Assembly (NCBI GenBank): GCA_003141955.1
Contig: PLOC01000113.1
Span: 14,475-47,550, forward strand
Direction: 5' to 3'
DNA length: 33,076 nucleotides
DNA from: Chloroflexota bacterium
Lineage (GTDB): Bacteria > Chloroflexota > Limnocylindria > Limnocylindrales > CSP1-4
Shown: piece after piece, positions 15,672 to 23,516 of the stretch
Numbering within the stretch: the stretch's first letter is position 1
Layout of the letters: every line of letters begins with the position of its first letter
Made by a program: the position numbers and the translations under genes
The notes under the pieces: generated by a model
The model's input: only the letters and a program-made list of their open reading frames with translations
The model's database searches: none
What the model was told of the DNA's origin: nothing

Positions 15672-15725
15672 AGGAGCCGAGCACCGAAGCGAGCGGACTT
15701 AACGTCCGTGAGCGAGGCGCGTAGG
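15672..15725 (-). repeat. Dispersed hairpin repeat, copy A
   Basis: On the minus strand the core at 15714-15688 reads CGCTCA, then the stem CGGAC-GTTAA-GTCCG, then CTCGCT. The same arrangement, with flanks similar over about 54 bp (CGCGC before, TGCTCG and CCT after), occurs on the plus strand at 32619-32672. The stem differs between copies by a compensating G:C to C:G change. This resembles a REP-type element; its family is unknown to me. Confidence 0.6.
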
Positions 15726-15758
15726 CGACGACAACGCAATGCGTCGCCCCAGCGGCGA

Positions 15759-16157
15759 CTATCGCTTCGTGTACTGCGGCGCCTTGCGTGCCCGCTTGAG
15801 TCCGTACTTCTTGCGCTCCTTCATCCGCGGATCGCGGGTCAGGAGGCCGGCCTGGCGAAGCGGCAGGCGGTTCCCCTCCGGGTCCATCTGAAGAAGGGCA
15901 CGGGCGATGCCGTGGCGGATGGCGCCGGCCTGGCCGGTGACCCCGCCGCCCTCGACCTTGATCTGGGCGTTGTACGTGCCTTCCGTTCCGGTGACCCGGA
16001 ACGGCATGCGGACGTCGGCCTCGTCGATGGCATTGCCAAAGTGCGCCTCGAGGGTTCGATCGTTGACGACGATCTCACCCGAGCCGGGGACGAGCCGGAC
16101 TCGCGCCACCGCGGTCTTGCGGCGGCCGGTCCCGTAAAAGAAAGCTGCGGTAGTCAT
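15759..16157 (-). CDS. rpsI: Small ribosomal subunit protein uS9
   Basis: uS9 binds the head of the 30S subunit and its C-terminal arm reaches the P-site tRNA. The 132-aa product has [16 protein letters not shown] at the N-terminus, the [19 protein letters not shown] segment, and the conserved C-terminus [25 protein letters not shown] ending in the Lys-Arg pair that contacts tRNA. GAGGAG lies just before the ATG. It follows rplM by 11 bp, the universal L13-S9 pairing, and is the last gene of the ribosomal series. Confidence 0.97.
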   Translation of the reverse strand: MTTAAFFYGTGRRKTAVARVRLVPGSGEIVVNDRTLEAHFGNAIDEADVRMPFRVTGTEGTYNAQIKVEGGGVTGQAGAIRHGIARALLQMDPEGNRLPLRQAGLLTRDPRMKERKKYGLKRARKAPQYTKR

Positions 16158-16168
16158 TGCGCTCCTCG

Positions 16169-16600
16169 TCAGGCCAGCGGCTCAGGTCGCTGAGCCTGGT
16201 GCGGGTGCTCGGGGCCGGCGTAGATCTTGAGCTTGGTCAGCTGCTGGGCGCCCAGTCGATTGTGCGGCAGCATCCCCTTGACGGCACGGCGGATGACTTC
16301 CTCCGGCCGGCGATCCAGGAGATGGCCCAGGGTCTCCGCCTTGAGCCCGTGCGGGTAGCCGCTGTGGCGCATGTACAGCTTGGTCTCGCGCTTGTCCGAA
16401 GTGACCGCGATCTTGCCGGCGTTCACGACGACGACATGGTCGCCCGAGTCCATCGTGGGGCTGTACATGGGCTTGTTCTTGCCTTCGAGCACTCGAGCGA
16501 TGCGCGACGCCAGACGGCCGAGCGTCTCGTCCGTCGCGTCCACGACGTACCAGCGTCGCTCGATCTCGCTCTCACGGACCGTATATGTCTTGGCGGTCAT
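16169..16600 (-). CDS. rplM: Large ribosomal subunit protein uL13
   Basis: uL13 is an early-assembly protein of the 50S subunit. The 143-aa product from the ATG at 16600 has [34 protein letters not shown], the [18 protein letters not shown] segment and [32 protein letters not shown], all family signatures. The ATG overlaps the truA stop as ATGA. The reading frame stays open upstream over truA, but that part is shadow. Confidence 0.97.
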   Translation of the reverse strand: MTAKTYTVRESEIERRWYVVDATDETLGRLASRIARVLEGKNKPMYSPTMDSGDHVVVVNAGKIAVTSDKRETKLYMRHSGYPHGLKAETLGHLLDRRPEEVIRRAVKGMLPHNRLGAQQLTKLKIYAGPEHPHQAQRPEPLA

Positions 16601-17427
16601 CGTTCTCCGTTCGATCTGGCGGTCGTGCTTGCCGGCGCCGTCCCGCTCCTCGTGGGGCCCAGGACGACGCGCCTCAGGCAAAGGCCTTTCGCGGGGGCTG
16701 CGGCCCCGTTGAGCGCCGGTCGCCCCGACGCGAGCGCCGCGGCGATTGCCTCTCCATCTGTCCTGCCGTGACCGGCCTCCAGGAGAGCGGCCACGATCCT
16801 TCGCACCATCTGACGCAGGAAGGCGTCGGCCGCGACGTCGATCGTCACGAGCGATCCCTTCCTCCGGACCCGGACCCAATGCACGGTCCGGACCGGCTGC
16901 CAGTGCGCCGCCCCGAAGGCACTGAAGTCGTGACGGCCAACCAGGACCGACCCGACCCGCTCCATCGCGGCGATATCCAGCGGGTCCCGCACCCCGAGCG
17001 CGAAACGCTCGCGGAGCGGGCTTCGCGGCCCGTTCCAAACGGTGTAGCGATACTCCCGGTATCGCGCCGCGTGGCGTGGATGGAACCCGACCGGGACGCG
17101 GCGCATCTCGCGAAGCGCTACGTCCGCTGGCAGCAGAGCGTTGAGCGCCCTGGTCAGCTCCCTTGCCGGTCGCCCCAGCGGATCGGTGAATGCGATCACC
17201 TGCCCGTGAGCGTGGACCCCGGCGTCGGTTCGGCCCGCCGCGTCGACCCGGACCCGGCTTCCGCCGGAGATCCGCGCCAGCGCGGCTTCGAGTTCCCCCT
17301 GGACCGTCCGAGCCCCAGGTTGGACCTGGAACCCGGCGAAGTCCGTGCCGTCGTATTCAACCACTGCGCTGTAGCGCACTGGGGCATCCTCTCGGATGCT
17401 CTCCTCGCCGCTCGGCCGGCGATTCAT
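16597..17427 (-). CDS. truA: tRNA pseudouridine(38-40) synthase TruA
   Basis: TruA isomerises uridines 38-40 of the tRNA anticodon arm. The 276-aa product shows VEYDGTDFAGFQVQPGARTVQGELE near residue 24, and the catalytic Asp is D68 in AAGRTDAGVHA. The FHPRHAARYREYRYTV and DAFLRQMVRRIVAALLEAG segments follow as expected. The C-terminal ~25 residues are low complexity (Thr/Ser/Arg). The ATG at 17427 gives about 15 residues before the usual start; a GTG at residue 17 is a possible alternative. It lies 9 bp after rplQ, in the Gram-positive order rpoA-rplQ-truA-rplM-rpsI. Confidence 0.94.
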   Translation of the reverse strand: MNRRPSGEESIREDAPVRYSAVVEYDGTDFAGFQVQPGARTVQGELEAALARISGGSRVRVDAAGRTDAGVHAHGQVIAFTDPLGRPARELTRALNALLPADVALREMRRVPVGFHPRHAARYREYRYTVWNGPRSPLRERFALGVRDPLDIAAMERVGSVLVGRHDFSAFGAAHWQPVRTVHWVRVRRKGSLVTIDVAADAFLRQMVRRIVAALLEAGHGRTDGEAIAAALASGRPALNGAAAPAKGLCLRRVVLGPTRSGTAPASTTARSNGER

Positions 17428-17436
17428 TGCCCTGTT

Positions 17437-17790
17437 CTAGACGAGTTCTATTTGTACGATCGGGGCCGCGTCGCCGAGGCGCTGGCCGAGATGGACGATC
17501 CGGGTGAACCCGGAATTCCGGTCGGCGTACTTGGGTGCAATCTCATCGAAAAGCTTGGTCACGACGAGCGGCTCGTTGGGAAACTCCGCGATCACGGCCC
17601 GGCGGGCCGCCAGATCGCCGCGCTTGGCGAGCGTGATCATGCGCTCGACCCGGCCGCGGATCTCTTTGGCCTTCGCCTCGGTGGTTTGGATCCGCTCGTA
17701 GCGGAGGACCGACACGGTCAGGTTCTTGTAGAGAGCCAGGCGCGGCCCCTGCTTGCGGCTGAGCTTCCGGCCGCCGATTCGATGGGCCAT
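17437..17790 (-). CDS. rplQ: Large ribosomal subunit protein bL17
   Basis: bL17 sits near the polypeptide exit tunnel of the 50S subunit. The 117-aa product starts MAHRIGGRKLSRKQGPRLALYKNLTVSVLRYERIQTTEAKAKEIRGRVERMITLAKRG, the family core, and ends in a short beta segment DAAPIVQIELV. Length is the bacterial norm. It begins 3 bp after the rpoA stop, so it shares the alpha-operon message. Confidence 0.97.
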   Translation of the reverse strand: MAHRIGGRKLSRKQGPRLALYKNLTVSVLRYERIQTTEAKAKEIRGRVERMITLAKRGDLAARRAVIAEFPNEPLVVTKLFDEIAPKYADRNSGFTRIVHLGQRLGDAAPIVQIELV

Positions 17791-17793
17791 GGC

Positions 17794-18804
17794 TCAGGCC
17801 TCCTCAGGGGGAAGGTCGTCGAACTGCTCCTCGTCTTCGACCTCTTCCATTTCGTCGCCGAGAGAGCTGTCTTCCGTCTCAGGCAGGATGAAGCCGCGCA
17901 TGCGCAACCTCTCCTTCATCTCGTCCAGCGACTTCTTGCCGAAGTTGCGCATTCGAAGCAGGTCGTCGTCGGAGAGCTGGAGCAGCTGCCCAACCTTGAC
18001 GATGTTGTTGCGCTTCAGCGAGTTGTAGGCCCGCATCGGCAGGTCCAGCTCCTCGATCGGCATGTCGAGCATGTTCGGAGGGAGCTGGGGCACGTTGGTC
18101 GCCACGCGATCGGTTCCGGCGGCGACAAGTCCGATGTTGGCGAACAGCGAGAACTGGCGGACCAGGATGTCGGCGGCTCGACCGAGGGCTTCCTCGGGCG
18201 AGATGGTCCCGTCCGTCTCCAGCTCGATCGTCAGCTTGTCGTAGTTGGTCATCTGCCCGACGCGCGTGTTCTCGATCGAGTAGTTGACCTTGCGGACCGG
18301 TGTGAAGATGGCGTCGACCGGGATGACCCCGATCGGCATCGACTCGGCTCGCTCGGCGGCCAGGTAGCCGACGCCCTTCTCGACCGTCAGGTCCATCTCG
18401 ATCGTGATGTCGTCAGAGTCGAGCGTCATGAGCTCGAGCTCGGGATTGATGATCTCGACATCGGCCGATTCCTGAATGTCGGCGGCCGTGACGGTGCCTG
18501 CGCCGGCCTTGATGAGCTTGAGCTGGACCGGGTGAGTCGCAAAGCTCTTGAGACGGAGCTTCTTGACGTTGAGGACGATCTGAGTCACGTCCTCCTTCAC
18601 GCCCGGTATGCTCGTGAATTCGTGGTAGACGTCGCGGATCTGGATGGCCGTAACGGCCGAGCCCTCAAGCGACGACAGCAGGACACGCCGCAGGGCATTT
18701 CCCAGGGTGACGCCGTAGCCGGCCGGCAGCGGGCTGGCCTCGTACTTGGCGTACGAGCCGAGTTCCTCGACCGGCGCAATCTGCGGGCTCTCGAGTTCGA
18801 TCAT
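17794..18804 (-). CDS. rpoA: DNA-directed RNA polymerase subunit alpha
   Basis: RpoA dimerises to nucleate RNA polymerase assembly, and its C-terminal domain contacts promoter UP elements and activators. The 336-aa product has the alpha-NTD (PLPAGYGVTLGNALRRVLLSSLEGSAVTAIQI, then VNYSIENTRVGQMTNYDKLTIELETDG) to about residue 230. The alpha-CTD follows (PIEELDLPMRAYNSLKRNNIVKVGQLLQ and NFGKKSLDEMKERL). A ~30-residue acidic tail after the CTD (DSSLGDEMEEVEDEEQFDDLPPEEA) goes beyond what the fold needs. It is 9 bp after rpsD. Confidence 0.97.
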   Translation of the reverse strand: MIELESPQIAPVEELGSYAKYEASPLPAGYGVTLGNALRRVLLSSLEGSAVTAIQIRDVYHEFTSIPGVKEDVTQIVLNVKKLRLKSFATHPVQLKLIKAGAGTVTAADIQESADVEIINPELELMTLDSDDITIEMDLTVEKGVGYLAAERAESMPIGVIPVDAIFTPVRKVNYSIENTRVGQMTNYDKLTIELETDGTISPEEALGRAADILVRQFSLFANIGLVAAGTDRVATNVPQLPPNMLDMPIEELDLPMRAYNSLKRNNIVKVGQLLQLSDDDLLRMRNFGKKSLDEMKERLRMRGFILPETEDSSLGDEMEEVEDEEQFDDLPPEEA

Positions 18805-18813
18805 AGGTAGGCC

Positions 18814-19440
18814 TTACCTCGAGTAGTACTCGACCACGAGCTGCTCGTTGAGGTCCAGCGGCATCTGGTCGCGCCGCGGGGCGGTCAACACGGATCCGGC
18901 GAGCTTCGCCGCATCCACGCTGAGCCACTCCGGCACCTGGCGCGACTTGATGAGCTCCGCAGCCTCCTTGAAGGGCTCACGGGTTCGGTGCGTCTCGCGC
19001 ACCTCGACCTTGTCGCCGGGGCGCAGATGCAGCGACGGAATGCTGGAAACGCGACCGTTCACGGTGAAGTGAGCGTGCCCTACGAGCTGGCGCGCCTCGG
19101 CGCGCGAAGCCGCGAAGCCCATCCGGTACACGACGTTGTCCATGCGCAGCTCGAGCATTCGAAGGAGGTTCTCGCCAGTGACACCCTGCGTTGCACTCGC
19201 CTTTTCGAAGTAGCCCTTGAACTGACGCTCAAGGACGCTGTAGACGCGCCTGATCTTCTGCTTCTCGCGCAGCTGCATACCGTATTCGCCGACCTTGCGG
19301 CGGCGGATTCCATGCTGGCCGGGAGGAGCCTGACGGCGCTCGAAGGCGCATTTCTTGGAGTAGCAGCGGGTCCCCTTGAGGAAGAGCTTGGTGCCTTCCC
19401 GGCGGCAGATCCGGCAAACGGGATCGGTGTAGCGGGCCAT
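18814..19440 (-). CDS. rpsD: Small ribosomal subunit protein uS4 (zinc-binding form)
   Basis: uS4 starts 30S assembly by binding the 5' domain of 16S rRNA. In some bacteria it also represses its own operon, but no leader was tested here. The 208-aa product keeps four N-terminal cysteines, C9, C12, C26 and C31, so it is the zinc-containing C+ form. [13 protein letters not shown], the [23 protein letters not shown] region and the S4 domain ([34 protein letters not shown]) follow. It lies between rpsK and rpoA as in Actinobacteria and Chloroflexota. Confidence 0.97.
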   Translation of the reverse strand: MARYTDPVCRICRREGTKLFLKGTRCYSKKCAFERRQAPPGQHGIRRRKVGEYGMQLREKQKIRRVYSVLERQFKGYFEKASATQGVTGENLLRMLELRMDNVVYRMGFAASRAEARQLVGHAHFTVNGRVSSIPSLHLRPGDKVEVRETHRTREPFKEAAELIKSRQVPEWLSVDAAKLAGSVLTAPRRDQMPLDLNEQLVVEYYSR

Positions 19441-19452
19441 CTTTCGTCCTGC

Positions 19453-19848
19453 CTAGACCCGGCGCCGCTTGGGCGGGCGGCAACCGTTGTGGGGGACGGG
19501 GGTGACGTCGGTGATCGCGCTCACTTCGAGTCCGGCTGCCTGGAGCGAGCGGATGGCCTGCTCGCGGCCGGCGCCCGGTCCCTTCACGTAGACCTCGACC
19601 TGGCGCATTCCGTGCTCCATCGCCTTCTTGGCGGCCTGGTCGGCCGAGAGGGCGGCAGCGTACGGCGTGCTCTTGCGAGAGCCCTTGAAGCCGGCTACGC
19701 CGGCGGAGCCCCAGCTGATCACGTTGCCGTTGGGGTCGGTGATCGTGATGATCGTGTTGTTGAAGCTCGCCTGGATGTGAGCGTGCCCCTGGGGCACGTT
19801 CTTCTTCTCCCGGCGGCGCTGCTTGGTGGCGCGCTTCCGTTCGGCCAT
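19453..19848 (-). CDS. rpsK: Small ribosomal subunit protein uS11
   Basis: uS11 lies on the 30S platform beside the mRNA exit. The 131-aa product has a basic N-terminus, [52 protein letters not shown], and the diagnostic C-terminus [18 protein letters not shown]. The length is normal. It follows rpsM by 18 bp. Confidence 0.98.
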   Translation of the reverse strand: MAERKRATKQRRREKKNVPQGHAHIQASFNNTIITITDPNGNVISWGSAGVAGFKGSRKSTPYAAALSADQAAKKAMEHGMRQVEVYVKGPGAGREQAIRSLQAAGLEVSAITDVTPVPHNGCRPPKRRRV

Positions 19849-19866
19849 GCCTGCGTCCGGCTCCTC

Positions 19867-20244
19867 TTACTTCGTCGCCTTGCGCCGGACGCCGACCGTC
19901 TTCTTCGGTCCTCGGCGCTGCCGGGCGTTCGTCTTGGTCCGCTGGCCCCGGGCCGGCAGGTTGCGCCGATGGCGCAGGCCGCGATAGGAGCCGATCTCGA
20001 TCAGCCGCTTGATGTTCATGGCAACCTCGCGGCGAAGGTCGCCTTCAACCTTGTAACGTCGGTCGATGATCTCTCGGAGCCGGTTTACCTGCTCCTCGGT
20101 CAGATCCCGGACGCGGGTGTCCGGGTTGACGTTGGCTTGGACGAGGATCTTCTGGCTGGTCGGAAGGCCGATACCGTAGATGTAGGTAAGGGCGATCTCG
20201 ACCCGCTTCTCACGGGGAATGTCGATGCCTGCGATACGTGCCAT
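19867..20244 (-). CDS. rpsM: Small ribosomal subunit protein uS13
   Basis: uS13 is in the 30S head, contacts P-site tRNA and bridges to the 50S subunit. The 125-aa product opens [26 protein letters not shown], has the helix-two-turns-helix [14 protein letters not shown], and ends with the diagnostic [28 protein letters not shown]. It starts 3 bp after rpmJ. Confidence 0.98.
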   Translation of the reverse strand: MARIAGIDIPREKRVEIALTYIYGIGLPTSQKILVQANVNPDTRVRDLTEEQVNRLREIIDRRYKVEGDLRREVAMNIKRLIEIGSYRGLRHRRNLPARGQRTKTNARQRRGPKKTVGVRRKATK

Positions 20245-20247
20245 GGC

Positions 20248-20361
20248 CTAACCCTGCCGCTGCTTGTGCTTGGGATTCGCGCAGATGACCATCACGGTCC
20301 CGTGTCGGCGGATCACTTTGCAGTTGTCGCAGCGGGCCTTGACGGAAGCTCTGACTTTCAA
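20248..20361 (-). CDS. rpmJ: Large ribosomal subunit protein bL36 (37 aa, TTG start)
   Basis: bL36 is the small zinc-ribbon protein of the 50S subunit. The minus-strand frame reads [37 protein letters not shown] with a TTG start at 20361. GAGGA precedes it, and no ATG fits the conserved MKVRASVK N-terminus. The zinc ligands are C11, C14, C27 and H32, so this is the zinc-binding type. Its 37-residue length is the family norm. It lies 25 bp after infA and 3 bp before rpsM. Confidence 0.95.
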   Translation of the reverse strand: MKVRASVKARCDNCKVIRRHGTVMVICANPKHKQRQG

Positions 20362-20386
20362 GGGATCCTCGTTGATGTCGGCGGCG

Positions 20387-20605
20387 CTACTTGAGTCGAT
20401 AGGTGATGCGACCCCGCGTCAGGTCGTAGGGCGAAAGCTCCACTCTGACGCGGTCACCCGGCAGGATGCGGATGAAGTTCATGCGCAGCTTGCCTGAGAT
20501 GTGAGCCAGAACGCGGTGGCCGTTCTCGAGTTCGACGGCAAACATCGTGTTGGGCAGTGGCTCCAACACGGTGCCTTCGACTTCGATGGCATCTTTCTTT
20601 GCCAC
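20387..20605 (-). CDS. infA: Translation initiation factor IF-1 (GTG start)
   Basis: IF-1 is a one-domain OB-fold protein that blocks the 30S A site during initiation. The 72-aa product (GTG at 20605) reads [72 protein letters not shown], matching family length and motifs. The frame is open further upstream, but residues before AKKDAIE do not belong to the family. GGAAG lies about 11 nt before the GTG. The gap of 169 bp to map is large for this cluster and may contain a promoter. Confidence 0.96.
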   Translation of the reverse strand: MAKKDAIEVEGTVLEPLPNTMFAVELENGHRVLAHISGKLRMNFIRILPGDRVRVELSPYDLTRGRITYRLK

Positions 20606-20613
20606 GTTCTGAG

Positions 20614-20778
20614 TTACTTCCCTTTCTCGCACGAATGCCGGCCGACCTCGGCCGACACACAAATGAACAGGTTATCAAAGATTGACGCGCCCGGCAACCA
20701 CGAGGCGGATCTCTTCTGCCTGCTCCCGAGCTGGCCGGCTGCGCAGATCGCGCCGCTGGCTTCGTCGATGCTCTTCAT
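20614..20778 (-). CDS. Possible 54-aa ORF between map and infA
   Basis: An ATG at 20778 overlaps the map stop as ATGA and leads to a TAA at 20614, eight bases before the infA start. The predicted peptide ([21 protein letters not shown], then [30 protein letters not shown]) has no recognisable domain. Firmicutes often have a small KOW-domain RNA-binding gene here, but no KOW motif is visible. A promoter-like sequence lies inside it. It may be a chance ORF. Confidence 0.2.
   Translation of the reverse strand: MKSIDEASGAICAAGQLGSRQKRSASWLPGASIFDNLFICVSAEVGRHSCEKGK
20669..20697 (-). promoter_or_regulatory. Candidate promoter upstream of infA
   Basis: On the minus strand TTGCCG (20697-20692) and TAACCT (20674-20669) are separated by 17 bp, a plausible sigma70-type spacing. 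It would start a transcript about 55 nt before the infA GTG, giving infA-rpmJ-rpsM-rpsK-rpsD-rpoA-rplQ an internal promoter, as is known for several alpha operons. The hexamers are only partial matches. Confidence 0.35.
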
Positions 20779-21527
20779 ACCGTCGTCAGGATCTCCGGAC
20801 CATTCTCGGTCACGGCGATCGTATGCTCGAAATGGGCGGCCAGCGAATGATCCGTGGTCACGACCGTCCATCCATCGCCCAGGGTCTCCACGTCCGCGCT
20901 GCCGAGCGTGAGCATCGGCTCGATGGCCATGCAGACTCCGGGCACAAGCTCGATGCCGCGGTTGCCGGTCCGATAGTTCGGGATCTGCAGATCCTCGTGC
21001 ATGCGGGTTCCGATGCCATGGCCGACGTAGGGCCGGACGATCCCGCACTTACCCTCGACGGCCACGTCCTCCACAGCCCCCGAAACGTCCTCGATGTGGT
21101 GTCCGGGCGTGGCAGCCGCGATGCCGGCCATCAAGGCCAGCCGGGTCGTCCTGATGAGCCGATCGACGTCCTGCGGCGGCGTCCCGACGAAGAACGTCCG
21201 AGCGCCGTCGCCGTGATAGCCCTGCCAGATTGCGCCGGCATCGATCGAAACGACCTGGCCCTCTTCGATCACCCGCTTGCCGGGTATCCCATGGACCACT
21301 TCAGAGTCGATCGAAACGCAGATGCAGGCCGGGAAGCCCCGATAGCCCTTGAAATTCGGCCGGGCCCCGGCCTTGCGGATGTAGGTTTCGGCCACAGCGT
21401 CGAGCGCGGCCGTGGTGACTCCCGGCTTGATCGCCTCTTCCACAGCGGCGAGGACCTCGGCCACGATGCGGCCTGCGCGGCGCATCAGCTCGATCTCCTC
21501 GCGCGATCTGCGGACAACCGTCGCCAT
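20775..21527 (-). CDS. map: Methionine aminopeptidase, type I
   Basis: Map removes the initiator methionine from nascent proteins at the ribosome. The 250-aa pita-bread-fold product has all five metal ligands in place: D96 (SIDAGAI), D107 (YHGDGARTF), H170 (YVGHGIGTRMHED), E203 (MAIEPM) and E234 (AHFEHTIAVT). H79 lies in VVHGIPG. There is no SH3-like zinc N-terminal extension, so it is a type Ia-like enzyme. The ATG at 21527 follows the adk stop by 7 bp. secY-adk-map-infA is the conserved spc/alpha junction. Confidence 0.97.
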   Translation of the reverse strand: MATVVRRSREEIELMRRAGRIVAEVLAAVEEAIKPGVTTAALDAVAETYIRKAGARPNFKGYRGFPACICVSIDSEVVHGIPGKRVIEEGQVVSIDAGAIWQGYHGDGARTFFVGTPPQDVDRLIRTTRLALMAGIAAATPGHHIEDVSGAVEDVAVEGKCGIVRPYVGHGIGTRMHEDLQIPNYRTGNRGIELVPGVCMAIEPMLTLGSADVETLGDGWTVVTTDHSLAAHFEHTIAVTENGPEILTTV

Positions 21528-21534
21528 CTCGATG

Positions 21535-22206
21535 TCAGCCCTGCCTTCCGGTCGCGGCGGCGATGGCCGCCAGAAGGCCGTCCGTCACGCGATCGATCGG
21601 CTGGCTGCCGTCGACCGCTGCCAGGACCCCATGCCCGCGGTAGTGCCCGACCACCTGGTCCAGCGCGCCGAGCTGCTGGCGCAGGCGAGCCTGCACCGTG
21701 GCCGGCTGGTCGTCGGTCCGCTGGTACAGCTCAGACCCGTCGACGTCGCAGACGCCGGGGACGAGCGGCTTCTTGGTCTGCTCGTGGTAGGGATGACCCT
21801 GCGCACGGCAGATCCAGCGGCCTCCGAGGCGGGCCACAAGATCGGCCTCCGGGACCTCGATGTACGGCGCGACGTCCACCTTGCCACCCCGTTCGGCGAG
21901 GGCCTTGTCGAGCACCTCTGCCTGGGCGGTGTTGCGCGGGAAGCCGTCGAGCAGGATGCCCTTCGCGGCGTCCGGCCTGGCCAGGCGCTCGAAGAGCATG
22001 TCGATGGTCACCGAGTCGGGCACGAGCTCGCCCCGGTCCATGTACCCCTTGGCGGTGAGGCCGAGGGGCGTGCCGTCGCGGGCGGCGGCCCGGAACAGGT
22101 CGCCGGTGGCGACATGGGCCAGGCCGAGCCGCTCGGAGAGGATCTGGGCCTGTGTCCCCTTCCCGGCGCCGGGGGCGCCGAGAAGGACGACAACGTTCCC
22201 GATCAA
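21535..22206 (-). CDS. adk: Adenylate kinase with partly degenerate zinc LID
   Basis: Adk balances ATP + AMP with 2 ADP. The 223-aa product has the P-loop GAPGAGKGT at residues 10-18, the AMP-binding DGFPRN at 87-92, and the LID domain from GGRWIC. The LID zinc site usually carries C-x2-C...C-x2-C/D. Here the positions are C133, Q136, C153 and D156, so the second ligand is replaced by Gln with nearby histidines (H138, H141) as possible substitutes. ELYQRTDD follows. The start is TTG at 22206, overlapping the secY stop as TTGA and preceded by GAAGGA eight bases away. No ATG fits the conserved N-terminus. Confidence 0.95.
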   Translation of the reverse strand: MIGNVVVLLGAPGAGKGTQAQILSERLGLAHVATGDLFRAAARDGTPLGLTAKGYMDRGELVPDSVTIDMLFERLARPDAAKGILLDGFPRNTAQAEVLDKALAERGGKVDVAPYIEVPEADLVARLGGRWICRAQGHPYHEQTKKPLVPGVCDVDGSELYQRTDDQPATVQARLRQQLGALDQVVGHYRGHGVLAAVDGSQPIDRVTDGLLAAIAAATGRQG

Positions 22207-23513
22207 CGAATGAATCCTTCGTAGCTGCGCATCATCAGCTGCGCTTCCAGCTGCTTCATCGTCTCGACCACGACGCTGACGACGATCAGGACGCTCGTAC
22301 CGCCGAGACCGACGCCCACGGCGCTGAGGTTGCTGAACATCGGCAGCGCGGCGAGGACCATCGGCAGGACGGCGATCAGGGCGATGAACGTGGCGCCTGC
22401 CAGGGTGATCCGGAAGGCCACGCGACGGAGGTAGTCCTCAGTGGGCTGGCCCGGCCGGATGCCCGGTATGAAGCCGCCCGACTTGCGTAAGTTGTTGGCC
22501 GTCTCGTCGGGTTTGAACACGATGAACGTGTAGAAGAAGCCGAACGCAAGGGTTAACAGGAAGTACAGGCTCAGGTACAGCGGACCCTGTGTGTTGAGCC
22601 AGCTGATGATCCCCGTGGCGATGTCCTTGACCCAGCCTACGCTCGATGCCTGGAAGTACGTGGCGATCTGGAGCGGGAAGAGCAGGATGCTGATGGCGAA
22701 GATGATCGGGATGACGCCCGACATGTTCACCCGGAGCGGCAGGAAAGTGGAACCGCCCTGGTAGATGCGGTGACCCCGGACCCTGTTGGCATACTGGATC
22801 GGGATCCGGCGCTGACCTTCCTGGACGAAGATGATCGTGAAGATGATCAGGATGCCGACCAGCCCGAAGACCACGAGCTCGAGCCAGTCAGGGCTGCTGA
22901 GGAAGCTGCTGACCGTGGCCGGGACGCGGGACACGATGCCGGCGAAGATGATGAAGCTGATGCCGTTGCCGATCCCCTTCTCGGTGATCAGCTCGCCCAA
23001 CCACATCAATACGATGGAGCCGGTGGTCAGGGCGATGATCTGAGTCCACGACTGGTACGTCTCGAAGCTGAACGGCGTGTTGTAGGCCGTGATGCCGTTG
23101 TTGGCAAGGTCGGCCTGGAGGAACGCGAGGATGCCGTATGCCTGGAGGGCGGCCAGCGGCACAGACAGCCAGCGTGAGTAGCTGGTGATCTTGTTCCGGC
23201 CGTACTCCCCTTCGCGGGAAAGCGCCTGAAGCGACGGGATCGTCGTCTGCAGGATCTGCATGATGATCGTCGCGTTGATGTACGGGTTCAGGCCCAGGCC
23301 CACGATCGACATTCTGCGAATGTCGCCGCCCGAGAAGAGCGACAACAGTCCGAAGACGCTGTTGTCGGTGCCCGCGGCATTCAGTGACGCCGGGTTGATG
23401 CCCGGGATCAGGACGTGCGCCAGGGCCCGATACACGATCAGGATGAACGCGACGAAGAGCAGCCTCTTGCGGATGTCCGGCGCGCGGAAAGCGTTCAGCA
23501 TCGACTCGAGCAT
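22203..23513 (-). CDS. secY: Protein translocase subunit SecY
   Basis: SecY is the channel of the Sec translocon in the cytoplasmic membrane. The 436-aa product has ten hydrophobic helices, a short N-terminal amphipathic segment (MLNAFRAPDIRKRLLFVA), and the plug-region sequence near GLLSLFSGGDIRRMSIVGLGLNPYINATIIMQ. Cytoplasmic loops include SREGEYGRNKITSYSRW and the QEGQRRIPIQYANRVRG element that contacts SecA and the ribosome, plus KSGGFIPGIRPG. Length is normal. The gene follows rplO by 3 bp, and its stop overlaps the adk start. Confidence 0.98.
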   Translation of the reverse strand: MLESMLNAFRAPDIRKRLLFVAFILIVYRALAHVLIPGINPASLNAAGTDNSVFGLLSLFSGGDIRRMSIVGLGLNPYINATIIMQILQTTIPSLQALSREGEYGRNKITSYSRWLSVPLAALQAYGILAFLQADLANNGITAYNTPFSFETYQSWTQIIALTTGSIVLMWLGELITEKGIGNGISFIIFAGIVSRVPATVSSFLSSPDWLELVVFGLVGILIIFTIIFVQEGQRRIPIQYANRVRGHRIYQGGSTFLPLRVNMSGVIPIIFAISILLFPLQIATYFQASSVGWVKDIATGIISWLNTQGPLYLSLYFLLTLAFGFFYTFIVFKPDETANNLRKSGGFIPGIRPGQPTEDYLRRVAFRITLAGATFIALIAVLPMVLAALPMFSNLSAVGVGLGGTSVLIVVSVVVETMKQLEAQLMMRSYEGFIR

Positions 23514-23516
23514 GGC

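Larger units (their letters stand above)
15448..15758. repeat. Repeat-rich intergenic region downstream of rpsI
   Basis: The ~310-bp gap has no gene I can support. It contains a hairpin overlapping the rpsI stop (GTCGCC at 15743-15748 and GGCGAC at 15754-15759), one copy of a dispersed hairpin repeat (15672-15725), a near-perfect 23-nt direct repeat pair (15559-15581 and 15640-15662, starting CCCGTCGCCGCTGCG), and a small GC palindrome at 15595-15610. No stem is followed by a T-run, so none is a textbook intrinsic terminator, though the region must end or weaken transcription from the ribosomal cluster or hold the promoter of the TPR gene. Confidence 0.6.

Noticed and set aside
15743-15759. 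Hairpin over the rpsI stop as an intrinsic terminator
   Set aside because: The stem is only 6 bp and is not followed by a T-run on the transcribed strand; kept only as part of the repeat region.
16585-18810. 741-codon plus-strand ORF opposite truA, rplQ and rpoA
   Set aside because: It spans three conserved genes on the other strand; length is due to lack of stops in GC-rich antisense frames.
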